Positions 1 to 8,808 of a stretch of 39,417 bases of DNA are shown in pieces; positions within the stretch are counted from its first letter, which is position 1, and every line of letters begins with the position of its first letter. This DNA is from Deltaproteobacteria bacterium SM23_61 (GTDB lineage: Bacteria; Desulfobacterota; SM23-61). Both the position numbers and the translations under genes were made by a program. Below the pieces are notes generated by a model. It was not told the DNA's origin. It was given only the letters and a program-made list of their open reading frames with translations, and searched no databases. The stretch spans positions 1-39,417 of the forward strand of contig LJUR01000005.1 of NCBI GenBank assembly GCA_001304105.1, in the 5' to 3' direction.

Positions 1-731
1 TAATTAATGTAAAAAAAGGGGATGAAAGTCAGCATACCGATATGCGTCCAGGATCGGAACATGATCATCCCCAGGAGCAGGGACATGGGGTAAAGAGCCT
101 TTCTCAAAGCCTCCCCAGCCGGGCCCGAAGGGCCTTTCTTCTTGATCGCCGTGGTGTCCACCCGCCAGAAGCGGCTGAAAAGAAATACAGCGGCGATCAC
201 CGCGCCCGGAAGGACGAAAAGGGTGGTTCCTTTCAGCCCCAGGCGGGTGATAAAAAAAGTGGCCATGAGCGGCCCAAAGGCGAATCCGAGGTTTCCCCCC
301 ACGCCGAAGATGGACATCCCTGTGGCTTTCTTCTCCCCGGCGAAAAAATTGGCCACCCGCCAGCCTTCGGGATGATAGATCGCCACCCCCAGGCCGCTGA
401 AAATAACCATAACCAGGACCAGCGCATAGCTCGGGGCCCATCCCACCAGGGCCAGGAAGAAGGCTGCACAAAAAGAGCCCAGGGGCAGGAACCAGAGCAA
501 CGATTTTCGGTCGGTGAGGTAGCCGAAGGCCGGCTGGATGACGGAAGACATGATGTTGGAAACCAGGACGATGGTCCCGGCCATGGCATAGGACAGGTTC
601 AGCGCTTCCTTCAAAAAGGGCAGCATGGCCGGCAGGGCTCCGCTGGTGATGTCGGCCACCATGTGTCCCATGCAGAGAAGGGTCAGGGCGCGATAATCAA
701 TCTTCCGGGAATCCTCGATCGGATCGGTCAT
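1..731 (-). CDS. MFS transporter, fosmidomycin-resistance (Fsr)-like, partial (C-terminus beyond window)
   Basis: Reverse-strand frame open from ATG at 731 to the window edge, so absent from the ORF track. Translation MTDPIEDSRKIDYRALTLLCMGHMVADITSGALPAMLPFLKEALNLSYAMAGTIVLVSNIMSSVIQPAFGYLTDRKS... has MFS TM helices and the GYLTDRKS loop motif. Confidence 0.85.
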   Translation of the reverse strand, partial: MTDPIEDSRKIDYRALTLLCMGHMVADITSGALPAMLPFLKEALNLSYAMAGTIVLVSNIMSSVIQPAFGYLTDRKSLLWFLPLGSFCAAFFLALVGWAPSYALVLVMVIFSGLGVAIYHPEGWRVANFFAGEKKATGMSIFGVGGNLGFAFGPLMATFFITRLGLKGTTLFVLPGAVIAAVFLFSRFWRVDTTAIKKKGPSGPAGEALRKALYPMSLLLGMIMFRSWTHIGMLTFIPFFYIN

Positions 732-810
732 GTTTCTGCCAAGTTTTGAGTCTATCTCTTCGGTCGGGAGAACGGCAACAAAAAACCATCCCGATCCCGC
801 TTAAAACAGC

Positions 811-837
811 TAGGGGCGACCCGCCAAGTCGCCCCTG
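811..837. repeat. Short palindrome AGGGGCGAC-ccgccaa-GTCGCCCCT (GGGGCG...CGCCCC family)
   Basis: 9-bp perfect arms; shares its ends with palindromes at 2644, 16411, 33006 and 34476. Confidence 0.75.
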
Positions 838-874
838 CTCAGAAATCGCCATCATGAATCCACTGGTCTTTTGC

Positions 875-902
875 TATCAGCTACGAGCTATGAGCTTTTA
901 GT
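875..902. repeat. Degenerate heptad array TATCAGC TACGAGC TATGAGC TTTTAGT
   Basis: Direct reading, 7-bp period. Confidence 0.6.
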
Positions 903-2190
903 GTTTAAACGCTCTCTGCCCGGTAAAAACCATGGTCACCTTCGGCCTGGCTTCATTACAGGCCTGGATGGATTCGAAGTCCCGGTCCGAACCCCCGGGA
1001 TGGGCAACGGCGGTGACTCCTTCTTTGATCCCCACATCCACTCCGTCGCGGAAGGGGAAGAAGGCATCGGAGATCATCACCGATCCTTTAATTCCCCCGC
1101 GGGCTTCCTGGGTCTGGTGGTCGATTTCCTTTTTGCCGGCAAGGTCCCGCCTTCCATTCTCGATTTCCATCTCCAGGGTCTTGTAGGGAATTCCGTATTT
1201 GCGGAAGCAGAGGGCGTCGGCATACTTGGTATAAGCTTTGAAAGCGGCGATTTCCGCCACCCCCACCCGGTCCTGCTCGCCCGTGCCGATTCCCACGGTC
1301 ACTCCCTTTTTCACGAATAACACCGAGTTGGAAGAAACTCCCTGCTCCACGGCCCAGCCGAAGATCATGTCTGCATACTCTTCTTCTGTGGGCTCCCGCT
1401 CGATGACGTAGGTCTTCCCCTTGTAGGTGGCCGTGGCCTTCCCGAAGTCTTTTTTCGTGGCAATGGTGTTGAGGGATGACTGCTGAACGACGATTCCTCC
1501 ATCGATCAGCGACTTGAAGTCCACGAATCGTGCATTCCGGTATTCCGCCAGGCGGTCCATCCGGGGGACCCGGACGATTCGCAGGTTCTTGCGGCTCTTC
1601 AGGATTTCCATCGTTCCCTCTTCGTACTCCGGGGCGGCCACGACTTCCAGGTAATTTTCGCTGACCATCTGCGCCGTGGCTCTGTCCAGGGGTCGGTTGA
1701 CCACCAGGGCCCCGCCAAAGGCGGCGATCCGGTCGGCCGTGTTGGCCTTATCGTAGGCGTCAACCAGCGCCGCCCCCACAGCCACTCCGCTGGGGTTGTT
1801 GTGCTTCATGATAGCCGCGGCCGGCCGGTCCATCATGTATTTCAGGATGTTCAGGGCATTGTCCACGTCGGTGAAATTGATCTTCCCCGGATGCTTCCCC
1901 GACTGGATCATGTCCTCTTCCGAAATGGCGCTCACCAGCCCTTTCCCCGCACCGATGAACTCGCATCTTCCCAGGACCAGGTTCCCGTTGACCAGTTCAT
2001 ATAGGGCGGCCTCCTGCCCGGGGTTCTCCCCGTACCGCAGGCCCTTTTCGATCAGCTCCCCCGTTTTCTCATCCGGAATCTTCCAGGCCCGTTTCCGGTA
2101 AACCAGGGTCTGATCACCGAATTGGATGGTCATTTGTTCGGGGAAATGATCTTCCATCACGGTTTTGTACATCTGCTTGAAATCGGCCAT
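898..2190 (-). CDS. Standalone AICAR transformylase-domain protein (PurH C-terminal domain-like), no MGS-like IMP cyclohydrolase domain
   Basis: 430-aa ORF from ATG at 2190 with GGAGGAGAAT RBS. Contains KHNNPSG (PurH KHxNPxG motif), ALRYGENP-like RYGENPGQ, and ISDAFFPFRDGVD/AHPGGSDRD typical of the AICARFT C-terminus. Confidence 0.85.
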   Translation of the reverse strand: MADFKQMYKTVMEDHFPEQMTIQFGDQTLVYRKRAWKIPDEKTGELIEKGLRYGENPGQEAALYELVNGNLVLGRCEFIGAGKGLVSAISEEDMIQSGKHPGKINFTDVDNALNILKYMMDRPAAAIMKHNNPSGVAVGAALVDAYDKANTADRIAAFGGALVVNRPLDRATAQMVSENYLEVVAAPEYEEGTMEILKSRKNLRIVRVPRMDRLAEYRNARFVDFKSLIDGGIVVQQSSLNTIATKKDFGKATATYKGKTYVIEREPTEEEYADMIFGWAVEQGVSSNSVLFVKKGVTVGIGTGEQDRVGVAEIAAFKAYTKYADALCFRKYGIPYKTLEMEIENGRRDLAGKKEIDHQTQEARGGIKGSVMISDAFFPFRDGVDVGIKEGVTAVAHPGGSDRDFESIQACNEARPKVTMVFTGQRAFKH

Positions 2191-2643
2191 ATTCTCCTCC
2201 AATGAATGATGCTGGGAATTTCTTCGAGTCCTTGATCGATGGAACCTCTTTCCCCCCAGGATATTACCAAAGGGCGAAAGAAAAAGGGAAGAGTTTTTTG
2301 TGCGCTTGCTTCTCCTTGTCCGCCGTCGATTTTGTTCTATTCTTTCCCAGGGAAAGGCAGGCTTGTGGCCCGGAAGGAAGGGCGGTGGGCGAAAAAAGCA
2401 TCGGCGGGAGAAGAATTCCGGCCGGAGATCCGATCGGCTTTCCGCAGATTGAGGCGGTTCCCCGCCCGGTCCAAGAAATGATATGCGCCTCATGATTTTT
2501 TCGCCCAACGCCCTTGCTTTCGGGCCGGGCAACAGCTGAAACTCAATAGCAGTTACAACCCTTTGCCGAAAGGGAAGGGAGCAGGATTTCCTCTCTCCTT
2601 GCCGCAATATGGTTCATCTGTTATTCTATTTTTAGAATACACC

Positions 2644-2671
2644 GTAAGGGCGATTCATGAATCGCCCCTAC
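2644..2671. repeat. 28-bp palindrome GTAAGGGCGATTCATGAATCGCCCCTAC (one mismatch)
   Basis: Differs by one base from the perfect palindrome at 16411-16438. Confidence 0.85.
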
Positions 2672-2685
2672 CAGTTTATTTCCCC

Positions 2686-3612
2686 ATGCCAAACGAGATC
2701 GAAATCAGCCATATCACCAAAGGCTACGGAAAGCTGTTGGCGGTAAAGGACCTTTCTCTGGCGGTCCCTCGGGGAACGGTCTTCGGACTCCTCGGTCCCA
2801 ATGGGGCGGGTAAGACCACCCTGGTCAGTATCCTTACCACCTTATTGAAACCCACCTCCGGAACTGCCCGGGTCGGCGGCCATGACGTGGTCCGTGACGG
2901 AGCCAAAATTCGAAGCCTGATCGGGGTCGTCCCTCAGGATAACAACCTGGACCGCTATCTCACCGCCCGGGAAAATCTTATCCTCCATGCCAAGATGCAC
3001 CGGATGGGCCCCTCTGCTTACAACCCCAGGATCGACGAGCTTCTTTCGCTGATGAACCTCACGGATCGGCAGAAGGACTTTCCCCCCAAATTGTCGGGCG
3101 GCATGCAGCGGCGTTTGGTGGTGGCGCGGGCGCTGGTCCACGATCCCCGGATTTTGTTCCTGGATGAGCCGACCACCGGGCTGGACCCCCAGGCCAAGCG
3201 GCTGATCTGGGATTACTTCCTTTCCCTGAAAAGAGACCGGACCCTCTTCCTTACCACCCACAACATGGAAGAGGCCGACTTTCTCTGCGATCAGATCACC
3301 ATCATCGATAACGGCTCTCCCATCGCCTCCGGCACCTCGGCCCAGCTGAAGGATATGGCCGAAAGCTCCTGGTTCTATGAGATCGGAGTCCACCGCGGGG
3401 CCGAGGAGTACCTCCGGATCTTTCAACGCCTTCCCTTCATCGACTGTTCTTCCCTCCAGGACGGGCAGATCGAAGTGTGCCTGAAAAAAGATGGAAGCCT
3501 GGGAGCCCTGGTGGAGCAGATCCATCCCCGGGACCTGAAAAGAATCAGCTCCCGCCAGCCCTCGCTCGAGGATGTCTTTCTAAAATTGACGGGGAGGAGA
3601 CTCCGGCAATGA
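2686..3612 (+). CDS. ABC transporter ATP-binding protein (ABC-2 type, DrrA/NodI-like)
   Basis: Walker A GPNGAGKTT, signature LSGGMQRR, Walker B ILFLDEPTTGLD, H-loop TTHNMEEAD. Confidence 0.93.
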   Translation: MPNEIEISHITKGYGKLLAVKDLSLAVPRGTVFGLLGPNGAGKTTLVSILTTLLKPTSGTARVGGHDVVRDGAKIRSLIGVVPQDNNLDRYLTARENLILHAKMHRMGPSAYNPRIDELLSLMNLTDRQKDFPPKLSGGMQRRLVVARALVHDPRILFLDEPTTGLDPQAKRLIWDYFLSLKRDRTLFLTTHNMEEADFLCDQITIIDNGSPIASGTSAQLKDMAESSWFYEIGVHRGAEEYLRIFQRLPFIDCSSLQDGQIEVCLKKDGSLGALVEQIHPRDLKRISSRQPSLEDVFLKLTGRRLRQ

Positions 3613-4364
3613 TGCACGGTTCAATCTGTATCTGGCAGAGGGACATGAGGGTCCTGCAGCGGAACATTTCTTCCGAGGCGGCCACGGTCATGGCCTTTCC
3701 CCTGACCTTTTTCCTCACCTTCGGCCTGGGACTCAAGGGCTACATCCAGGACATCGAGGGAATCCCCTATGCCCTGTTTGTCGTACCGGGGCTCATTTCC
3801 ATGACCGCCATCCTGGGGGCTTTCGACGACGGCTCCTGGGGAATGTGGTTTCACCGGGTGGTGCAGAAGACCATCGAGGAATACCGGGTCAACCCGATTA
3901 CGGTTACCGATATCATCGTGGGCAAGATCATCTCCGGTTTTACCTCCGGGTTCCTGAAGGGGCTTGCCGTGGGGGTCTGTCTTTTCTTGCTTACCGGATT
4001 TCAGTTCAACCCCTTGTTCCTCCCCGGCTATCTCCTCTTCATCTCCCTGGGGTGCATCATGTTTTCCTGCCTGGGCTCCCTGGCGGGGACTCTGATCGAC
4101 AAGCCCGAGAACCTCGGGCGCCTCGAAGCGGTGGTGGTCATGCCCTTCATCTTCCTGGCCGGCCTCTTCTTTCCCCTCTCCGCCTACCCGGACAGCGTGC
4201 TCCCCTACATCAAGGCTTTACCCACCACGGCCCTCTTCGACGGCGCCCGCTTGGCCCTTCTCACCGGCAGGATCGAGCCCCTTTACCTGGGCGAGCTCCT
4301 GGCTTCCGCGGTCATCTCCTTTTTCCTGGCCGTACGGTTCTTCGAGAAGAAGATGCATGGATGA
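3609..4364 (+). CDS. ABC-2 type transporter permease
   Basis: ATGA overlap with the upstream ATPase; multiple hydrophobic helices; GARLALLTG-type C-terminus of ABC-2 permeases. Confidence 0.88.
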   Translation: MMHGSICIWQRDMRVLQRNISSEAATVMAFPLTFFLTFGLGLKGYIQDIEGIPYALFVVPGLISMTAILGAFDDGSWGMWFHRVVQKTIEEYRVNPITVTDIIVGKIISGFTSGFLKGLAVGVCLFLLTGFQFNPLFLPGYLLFISLGCIMFSCLGSLAGTLIDKPENLGRLEAVVVMPFIFLAGLFFPLSAYPDSVLPYIKALPTTALFDGARLALLTGRIEPLYLGELLASAVISFFLAVRFFEKKMHG

Positions 4365-4372
4365 AAAGAAAA

Positions 4373-4424
4373 GGGTGCAGGGTGCAGGGTGCAGGGTGCA
4401 GGGTGTAGGGTGTAGGGTGCAGGG
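4373..4424. repeat. Heptad tandem array (GGGTGCA/GGGTGTA) x7
   Basis: Seven uninterrupted 7-bp units read directly. Confidence 0.97.
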
Positions 4425-4848
4425 GAAAAGACAAAGAATCAAAGGAAGGAGGATCGGGGGTCGAAGGCCGCCTTCTTTTTATTGAAAGGGAAGTGGCATC
4501 AACCTGGCGAAAGCTCCCTGGAGCTGCATGATCGGAATCTTCTTTCGGACTTGAGTCGCTGCGTCCAGGGATCCTTGAAGCCCTTTCGCTATTCCCTTTT
4601 GGACTCACAAGTGCTTTGAATTAATACATGTTTAATAAATTCAATTGGCGTTTTAATCGGGCATTGACTATTCCTATGTCGGATTTGTTTACAATTTTTC
4701 TATAGTAAGCTAACATTTTGTATTTTCTTATATATATCTTGATTCATGCTGATCGATACGTAAAAAAAGTTAATTTTTTTTACAACACTGATATCATGAC
4801 TTTTTCATCGAAAATAAAAATCCAATATATAATCAAAAACTTACCATT

Positions 4849-4866
4849 TTGGCATTTTTTTTGCTG
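4849..4866 (+). promoter_or_regulatory. Putative sigma-54 (-24/-12) promoter for the PEP-CTERM gene
   Basis: TTTTGGCATTTTTTTTGCTG: GG at 4851-4852 and GC at 4863-4864 with exactly 10 nt between, matching TGGCA-N-TTGCW. Confidence 0.6.
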
Positions 4867-4941
4867 TTTTTCATAATGTTTTTTACCTCAAATCAGCCTA
4901 TGCAAGGGGGAATAATTAAATTTTGGATAGGAGGGAATAAA

Positions 4942-5703
4942 ATGAAAAAATCATTATTGGTCATTATGATTGTCTTCTTGGGGTTATTAATTCAGATCTC
5001 ACCTTCATGGTCTGATATAACTTCAGACAGTAGGGTTAGCACCTATACCATAAATAGTGACGCCTCATTTACCTACGGAGTTGATCTTACGTACACAAAT
5101 ACGGGTACTTCCGCTCAAACCTTTAGTGGCAGTTGGGCTGTTTTATACAGTGGTGCATCCGTCAGCACTTCGGGATACGATTATTTCACTTATGGATATT
5201 ATAGCCCCTCTTATTCAAAAATTTTTAATTTCCTTAATCATGTCCCCGCGGGGAGTCCATCGGTGATTAAATATTACAATGCAGATGTTTACGACTTTGA
5301 ATATACGCTTCCTGCTGGTCAAACAAAGACTCTTCATGTTTCTTATTCAGGACCAGCGGGTGTGTGGGCTGAACAGTCCTCCAATGCAACCTATCCATGG
5401 GTGAATCAATATGGATATTGGGAGTTCGTGGGTGACGGTTATTCTACTAGCCCTTTCGGCATGTTTACTGTCACTCTTACCCTTCCGTCTACCCTCGACG
5501 AATATCATCTTCTGGGATGGGATGTCCTCCCTACGGTGATTGACAATCAATTTACATTTGAATTGTCTGACGTCCAAGAAGTCAATATGGATATCGTGTT
5601 CAAGACCTCCAGGCCGCTTGCAACACCCGAACCCACTATGATGTTGCTCCTCGGGCTTGGTCTGGTTGGGTTGGCAGGGTTCAGGAAAAAATTTCATAAC
5701 TAA
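4942..5703 (+). CDS. PEP-CTERM sorting domain-containing exported protein
   Basis: Signal peptide MKKSLLVIMIVFLGLLIQISPSWS; C-terminal TPEPTMMLLLGLGLVGLAGFRKKFHN (PEP motif + TM + basic tail). RBS GGAGG before ATG 4942. Confidence 0.92.
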   Translation: MKKSLLVIMIVFLGLLIQISPSWSDITSDSRVSTYTINSDASFTYGVDLTYTNTGTSAQTFSGSWAVLYSGASVSTSGYDYFTYGYYSPSYSKIFNFLNHVPAGSPSVIKYYNADVYDFEYTLPAGQTKTLHVSYSGPAGVWAEQSSNATYPWVNQYGYWEFVGDGYSTSPFGMFTVTLTLPSTLDEYHLLGWDVLPTVIDNQFTFELSDVQEVNMDIVFKTSRPLATPEPTMMLLLGLGLVGLAGFRKKFHN

Positions 5704-5746
5704 ACCCCCTTCGGCGGGTTTCTAAAACCACGGTTCTTACCAAAGA

Positions 5747-5775
5747 AAAGGCAGGGTCATTCGACTCTGCCTTTT
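5747..5775 (+). terminator. Rho-independent terminator-like hairpin after the PEP-CTERM gene
   Basis: AAAGGCAGGGTCATTCGACTCTGCCTTTTT stem-loop followed by a T run. Confidence 0.7.
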
Positions 5776-5927
5776 TCGTGTACGGAAATACAATTACGAT
5801 TTGAAAACAACAGATGTTTCTGATCTCCCCATGATAAAGAACTTTTCGCCCATAAAGGAGATCGGCGGACTTGGCCCGACAGGCAAGAGATTTAACCTAC
5901 GCCGTTCGACTTCCGATCATTAACAGA

Positions 5928-6727
5928 TTATTTCCCGAAAACCTTTCTCAAAAGGTCCGTTGTCTGCGCCAGGGGATTGGTCCTGATCTTCTTCTCCTCC
6001 TGCCCCACCATGTAAAAGAGGCCCTCTAGGGCCTTCGTGGCGACGTAGTGATTGAGATCGACCGACTCCGGCTTTACGAAGGGTACGGCCGGGACCTTGC
6101 CCATCATGGCGTTATACCTCTGAGTGACCCCGACCCGGTCCATGCTTTCGGAGACGCTGGGTTTGAATTCTTCGTAGAGCTTGGCCGAAGTCTTTGATTT
6201 GAAGTAACCCGTCGCCGCCGTGTCCCCCCCGACAGGATCTTCCGCGCATCCTCGATGCTCATCTCCTTTATCGCCTCGCCGAAGTAAGAGGCTGCTTTCG
6301 GAGCCGCTTTCTCGGCAGCATGATTCATGCTCATGATGAATTCGTCTACCTGCTTCTGGTACCCGAGCTCCCCGACGAGCTTCGCCGCCTTCTGAATCTT
6401 ATCAGGCAGGAGGATTTTGATGGCTTCGTTGCCGAAGTAGCCGTTGAGCTTTGAAACGAAACTCAAAGCATTCTCAGTGCCGATGGAGAGGGCTTCTTTC
6501 AGGCCGGACACGATGGTGTGATCCTCCAGCCCCTTCCCGGCAGTCTGGCCGACGGGTAGCCCCGCGCCTCCGGGTAACTGGGGCAGGCCCTTTTTTAAGA
6601 TATCCCCAAGAAGATCTGCCGAATAAAGAGGCGTCGAGGAAATCGAAAGAAAGAACATGACGATTGCCAAAATGCGGGATCCTGTTTTCCTGCTAAACCT
6701 CTTTCTGATGTGACAAGTGCTCGCCAT
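5928..6727 (-). pseudogene. DUF4197 family protein, frameshifted at a G7 homopolymer
   Basis: ORF 6104-6727 (minus) gives ...IEDARKILSGG then shifts frame. The adjacent frame continues DTAATGYFKSKTSAKLYEEFKPSVSESMDRVGVTQRYNAMMGKVPAVPFVKPESVDLNHYVATKALEGLFYMVGQEEKKIRTNPLAQTTDLLRKVFGK, a DUF4197 C-terminus. Confidence 0.8.
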
Positions 6728-6957
6728 TTTTAAATCAAAAAATCCGCCATTTCCCTTCTCTCTCTTCCGAGGGGTTTGGCTATCAAGAACAAGTTTTTTA
6801 TTATTTCCGGGCAGGAAGAATTTATCAAATCCGAAAAGGTGAGACGCACCGTCTTCTCCCCGGGGGGGCTGAAGAAGGGAATTGGAAAGTCAAAAGAATT
6901 AAGCTATACTTCCCTTGGCCACCGAAGGGCGGTCAAGGGAATGACGGGACCGAGGAG

Positions 6958-7590
6958 GTGATCCAGGTGCTGAGTCCGCTTACCGTTTTCGCGATCGTGG
7001 CGGGCGCGTCGAGCCTCTTTTTCTTTATTATCGCCATCCTGGCCTTGCGGAGGAGCAAATTCCTGGGGGGGACGATCGCGATCCTGCTCGGGCTGCTGTT
7101 TCTTTCCCTGGGCGCTTTCTTCGCTGCCGTAACCGTCGGCACCCAGGGATACCGGGCGATGGCTCGCGAGGAAGTCGCGGCGGTGGTAAAGATTCAACCC
7201 GTGAGACCAAAGGAATTTAACGCCCATTTTCGTCTGGCCGACGGAGAGGAAGTGAGTTTTCTGATCTGGGGGGATGAAATCTACGTGGATGCCCACATCC
7301 TCAAATGGAAGCCCATCGTCAATTTCCTGGGATTGCACACGTCCTATGAGCTGGACCGCGTGGCCGGCAGGTACACCCGGCTGGAAGACGAGAAATCAAA
7401 GCCCCGCACTGTTTTCCCCCTATCCCAAGACAAGCCGTTCGATATGTTTCACTTGCGCCAGAAGTTTGGGTGGCTGAAGCCTCTCCTGGACGCGCAGTAC
7501 GGGTCGGGGACCTTTGTGGCCGCCGACAAACCCGTTGAACTCGAGGTCCGAGTGTCAACCACCGGCCTCTTGATCCGCAAGGCGAGATAG
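6958..7590 (+). CDS. Conserved hypothetical membrane protein (two N-terminal TM helices plus soluble domain)
   Basis: 210-aa ORF. GTG at 6967 with AGGAGG 8 nt upstream is a likelier start than GTG 6958. Confidence 0.7.
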   Translation: MIQVLSPLTVFAIVAGASSLFFFIIAILALRRSKFLGGTIAILLGLLFLSLGAFFAAVTVGTQGYRAMAREEVAAVVKIQPVRPKEFNAHFRLADGEEVSFLIWGDEIYVDAHILKWKPIVNFLGLHTSYELDRVAGRYTRLEDEKSKPRTVFPLSQDKPFDMFHLRQKFGWLKPLLDAQYGSGTFVAADKPVELEVRVSTTGLLIRKAR

Positions 7591-7674
7591 AATTCTTGGT
7601 TCGAGCGTCCCTTCTCGGCAATACCTTTGCAAAGTCAGGCGCTGGTGCCAGGAGCCGAACCCCGGACCGCTGCG

Positions 7675-7854
7675 CTTGCCAAAATAGGCGGTGATACCTC
7701 CCGAGCCAACCCGGATTCTACGATGGATTCTGCTCAAGGGCCCGCTTCTTGGGTACCTACGGTGGCAAAGCCTTTGTACCCACGTTCCTTTTCGGAACCC
7801 CGGCGATGCGGTCCAAGGGGGATTTCCGCCCCTGGATTTTGGCGGCGCGCATCG
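7675..7854 (-). repeat. Diverged copy A of a ~180 bp MITE-like intergenic element
   Basis: Ends CTTGCCAAAATAGGCGGTG ... GATTTTGGCGGCGCGCATCG match those of the 22219-22399 segment at almost identical spacing. Confidence 0.55.
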
Positions 7855-7909
7855 GTTCGGGCCTCGGCTCCACATGTGGATTTCTTCCCATCATCTTTGA
7901 GATGCGATA

Positions 7910-8092
7910 TTAGGAAGTCAGGTAAGCCAGAACCGCGTGGCAAAGGGCAACGATGAATAGAAGGATACCGGTTTTCCGGTGAACGGTCATCCTGACCTTG
8001 ATCCAGCGCAGGCCCGAGCTGAGCTGGAAGAGGAGCAGAAGAAAATTAATGATCCCCAGAATCAGAACGATGGAAAGGCCGCCGATTTTCAT
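7910..8092 (-). CDS. Small two-helix membrane protein
   Basis: MKIGGLSIVLILGIINFLLLLFQLSSGLRWIKVRMTVHRKTGILLFIVALCHAVLAYLTS; lies downstream of the SORL gene on the same strand. Confidence 0.5.
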   Translation of the reverse strand: MKIGGLSIVLILGIINFLLLLFQLSSGLRWIKVRMTVHRKTGILLFIVALCHAVLAYLTS

Positions 8093-8150
8093 GAGACCCC
8101 CTTCAGGAATGGCGTAAGGTTCAAGGCGCAGGGCCCAACGCTTTCTCCCT

Positions 8151-8180
8151 TGCACCCTGCTCCCTGCGCCCTGCACCCTG
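8151..8180. repeat. Heptad array TGCACCC TGCTCCC TGCGCCC TGCACCC (reverse complement of the 4373 array)
   Basis: Direct reading. Confidence 0.9.
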
Positions 8181-8185
8181 TTTTT

Positions 8186-8563
8186 TCATTTTGCCGTCAC
8201 TTTCACCACTGCCTCATTCGCGCTTCCGTGCATGTTGCAGCTCGCCTTGGCTCGAATCTCCAGGTCCCCGTCCACCTTCACTTTGATCTCCCGGGTGAAG
8301 GTGGCCCCCTCCGGCCGTTTACTGCCGAAGTCCCAGCGGGCGACTTCCTTCCCGTTCACCTTAACCCACAGCCACTCGGTGTAATGCAAGGCGCTGTTGC
8401 CGTTGTGGGTCACGGTCACTTTCACGGTGATTTCCGAGCCTTTTGCAGCACTGTCCGGAGCTTCGATCTTTGTCTCCGACTTGTTGGCCCAGGCGGGGAC
8501 GGTGATAAAAATAGCGACGGCCATAGCGAAGGCCAAAATTCCAATAGCCCTGAAAACTTTCAT
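8186..8563 (-). CDS. Exported class II superoxide-reductase-like (SORL/desulfoferrodoxin-like) domain protein
   Basis: Signal peptide MKVFRAIGILAFAMAVAIFITVPAWA, then IEAPDSAAKGSEITVKVTVTHNGNSALHYTEWLWVKVNGK...ASCNMHG, resembling the SOR HPNxxEHHIxWI and C-x-x-HG regions. Confidence 0.7.
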   Translation of the reverse strand: MKVFRAIGILAFAMAVAIFITVPAWANKSETKIEAPDSAAKGSEITVKVTVTHNGNSALHYTEWLWVKVNGKEVARWDFGSKRPEGATFTREIKVKVDGDLEIRAKASCNMHGSANEAVVKVTAK

Positions 8564-8808
8564 TTTTGCCCCTCCTTCGTTTGCTGAACTTTCCAGTATC
8601 CTGGCGTGAAGTTTGTCCAAAATTTTACCAAAAAGAACCCATGATGCATAGGGGATTGATTAGACATCAGAGGAATCATCATAGCTTGGAGGCCTTGCCT
8701 GGCCGGGGAGCAAGGCCACAAGAAGGGGCATCTGAAAGGTGAAGGGATCAAGCTTCAAGGAATCGTTGCCTTTCCTGCCTTTCCTGGTAAAATAATAAAT
8801 TAAGGGAG

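Noticed and set aside
2191-2607. N-terminal extension of the AICARFT ORF (569-aa version)
   Set aside because: An excellent RBS/ATG at 2190 and loss of domain-like sequence upstream indicate the extension is not coding.
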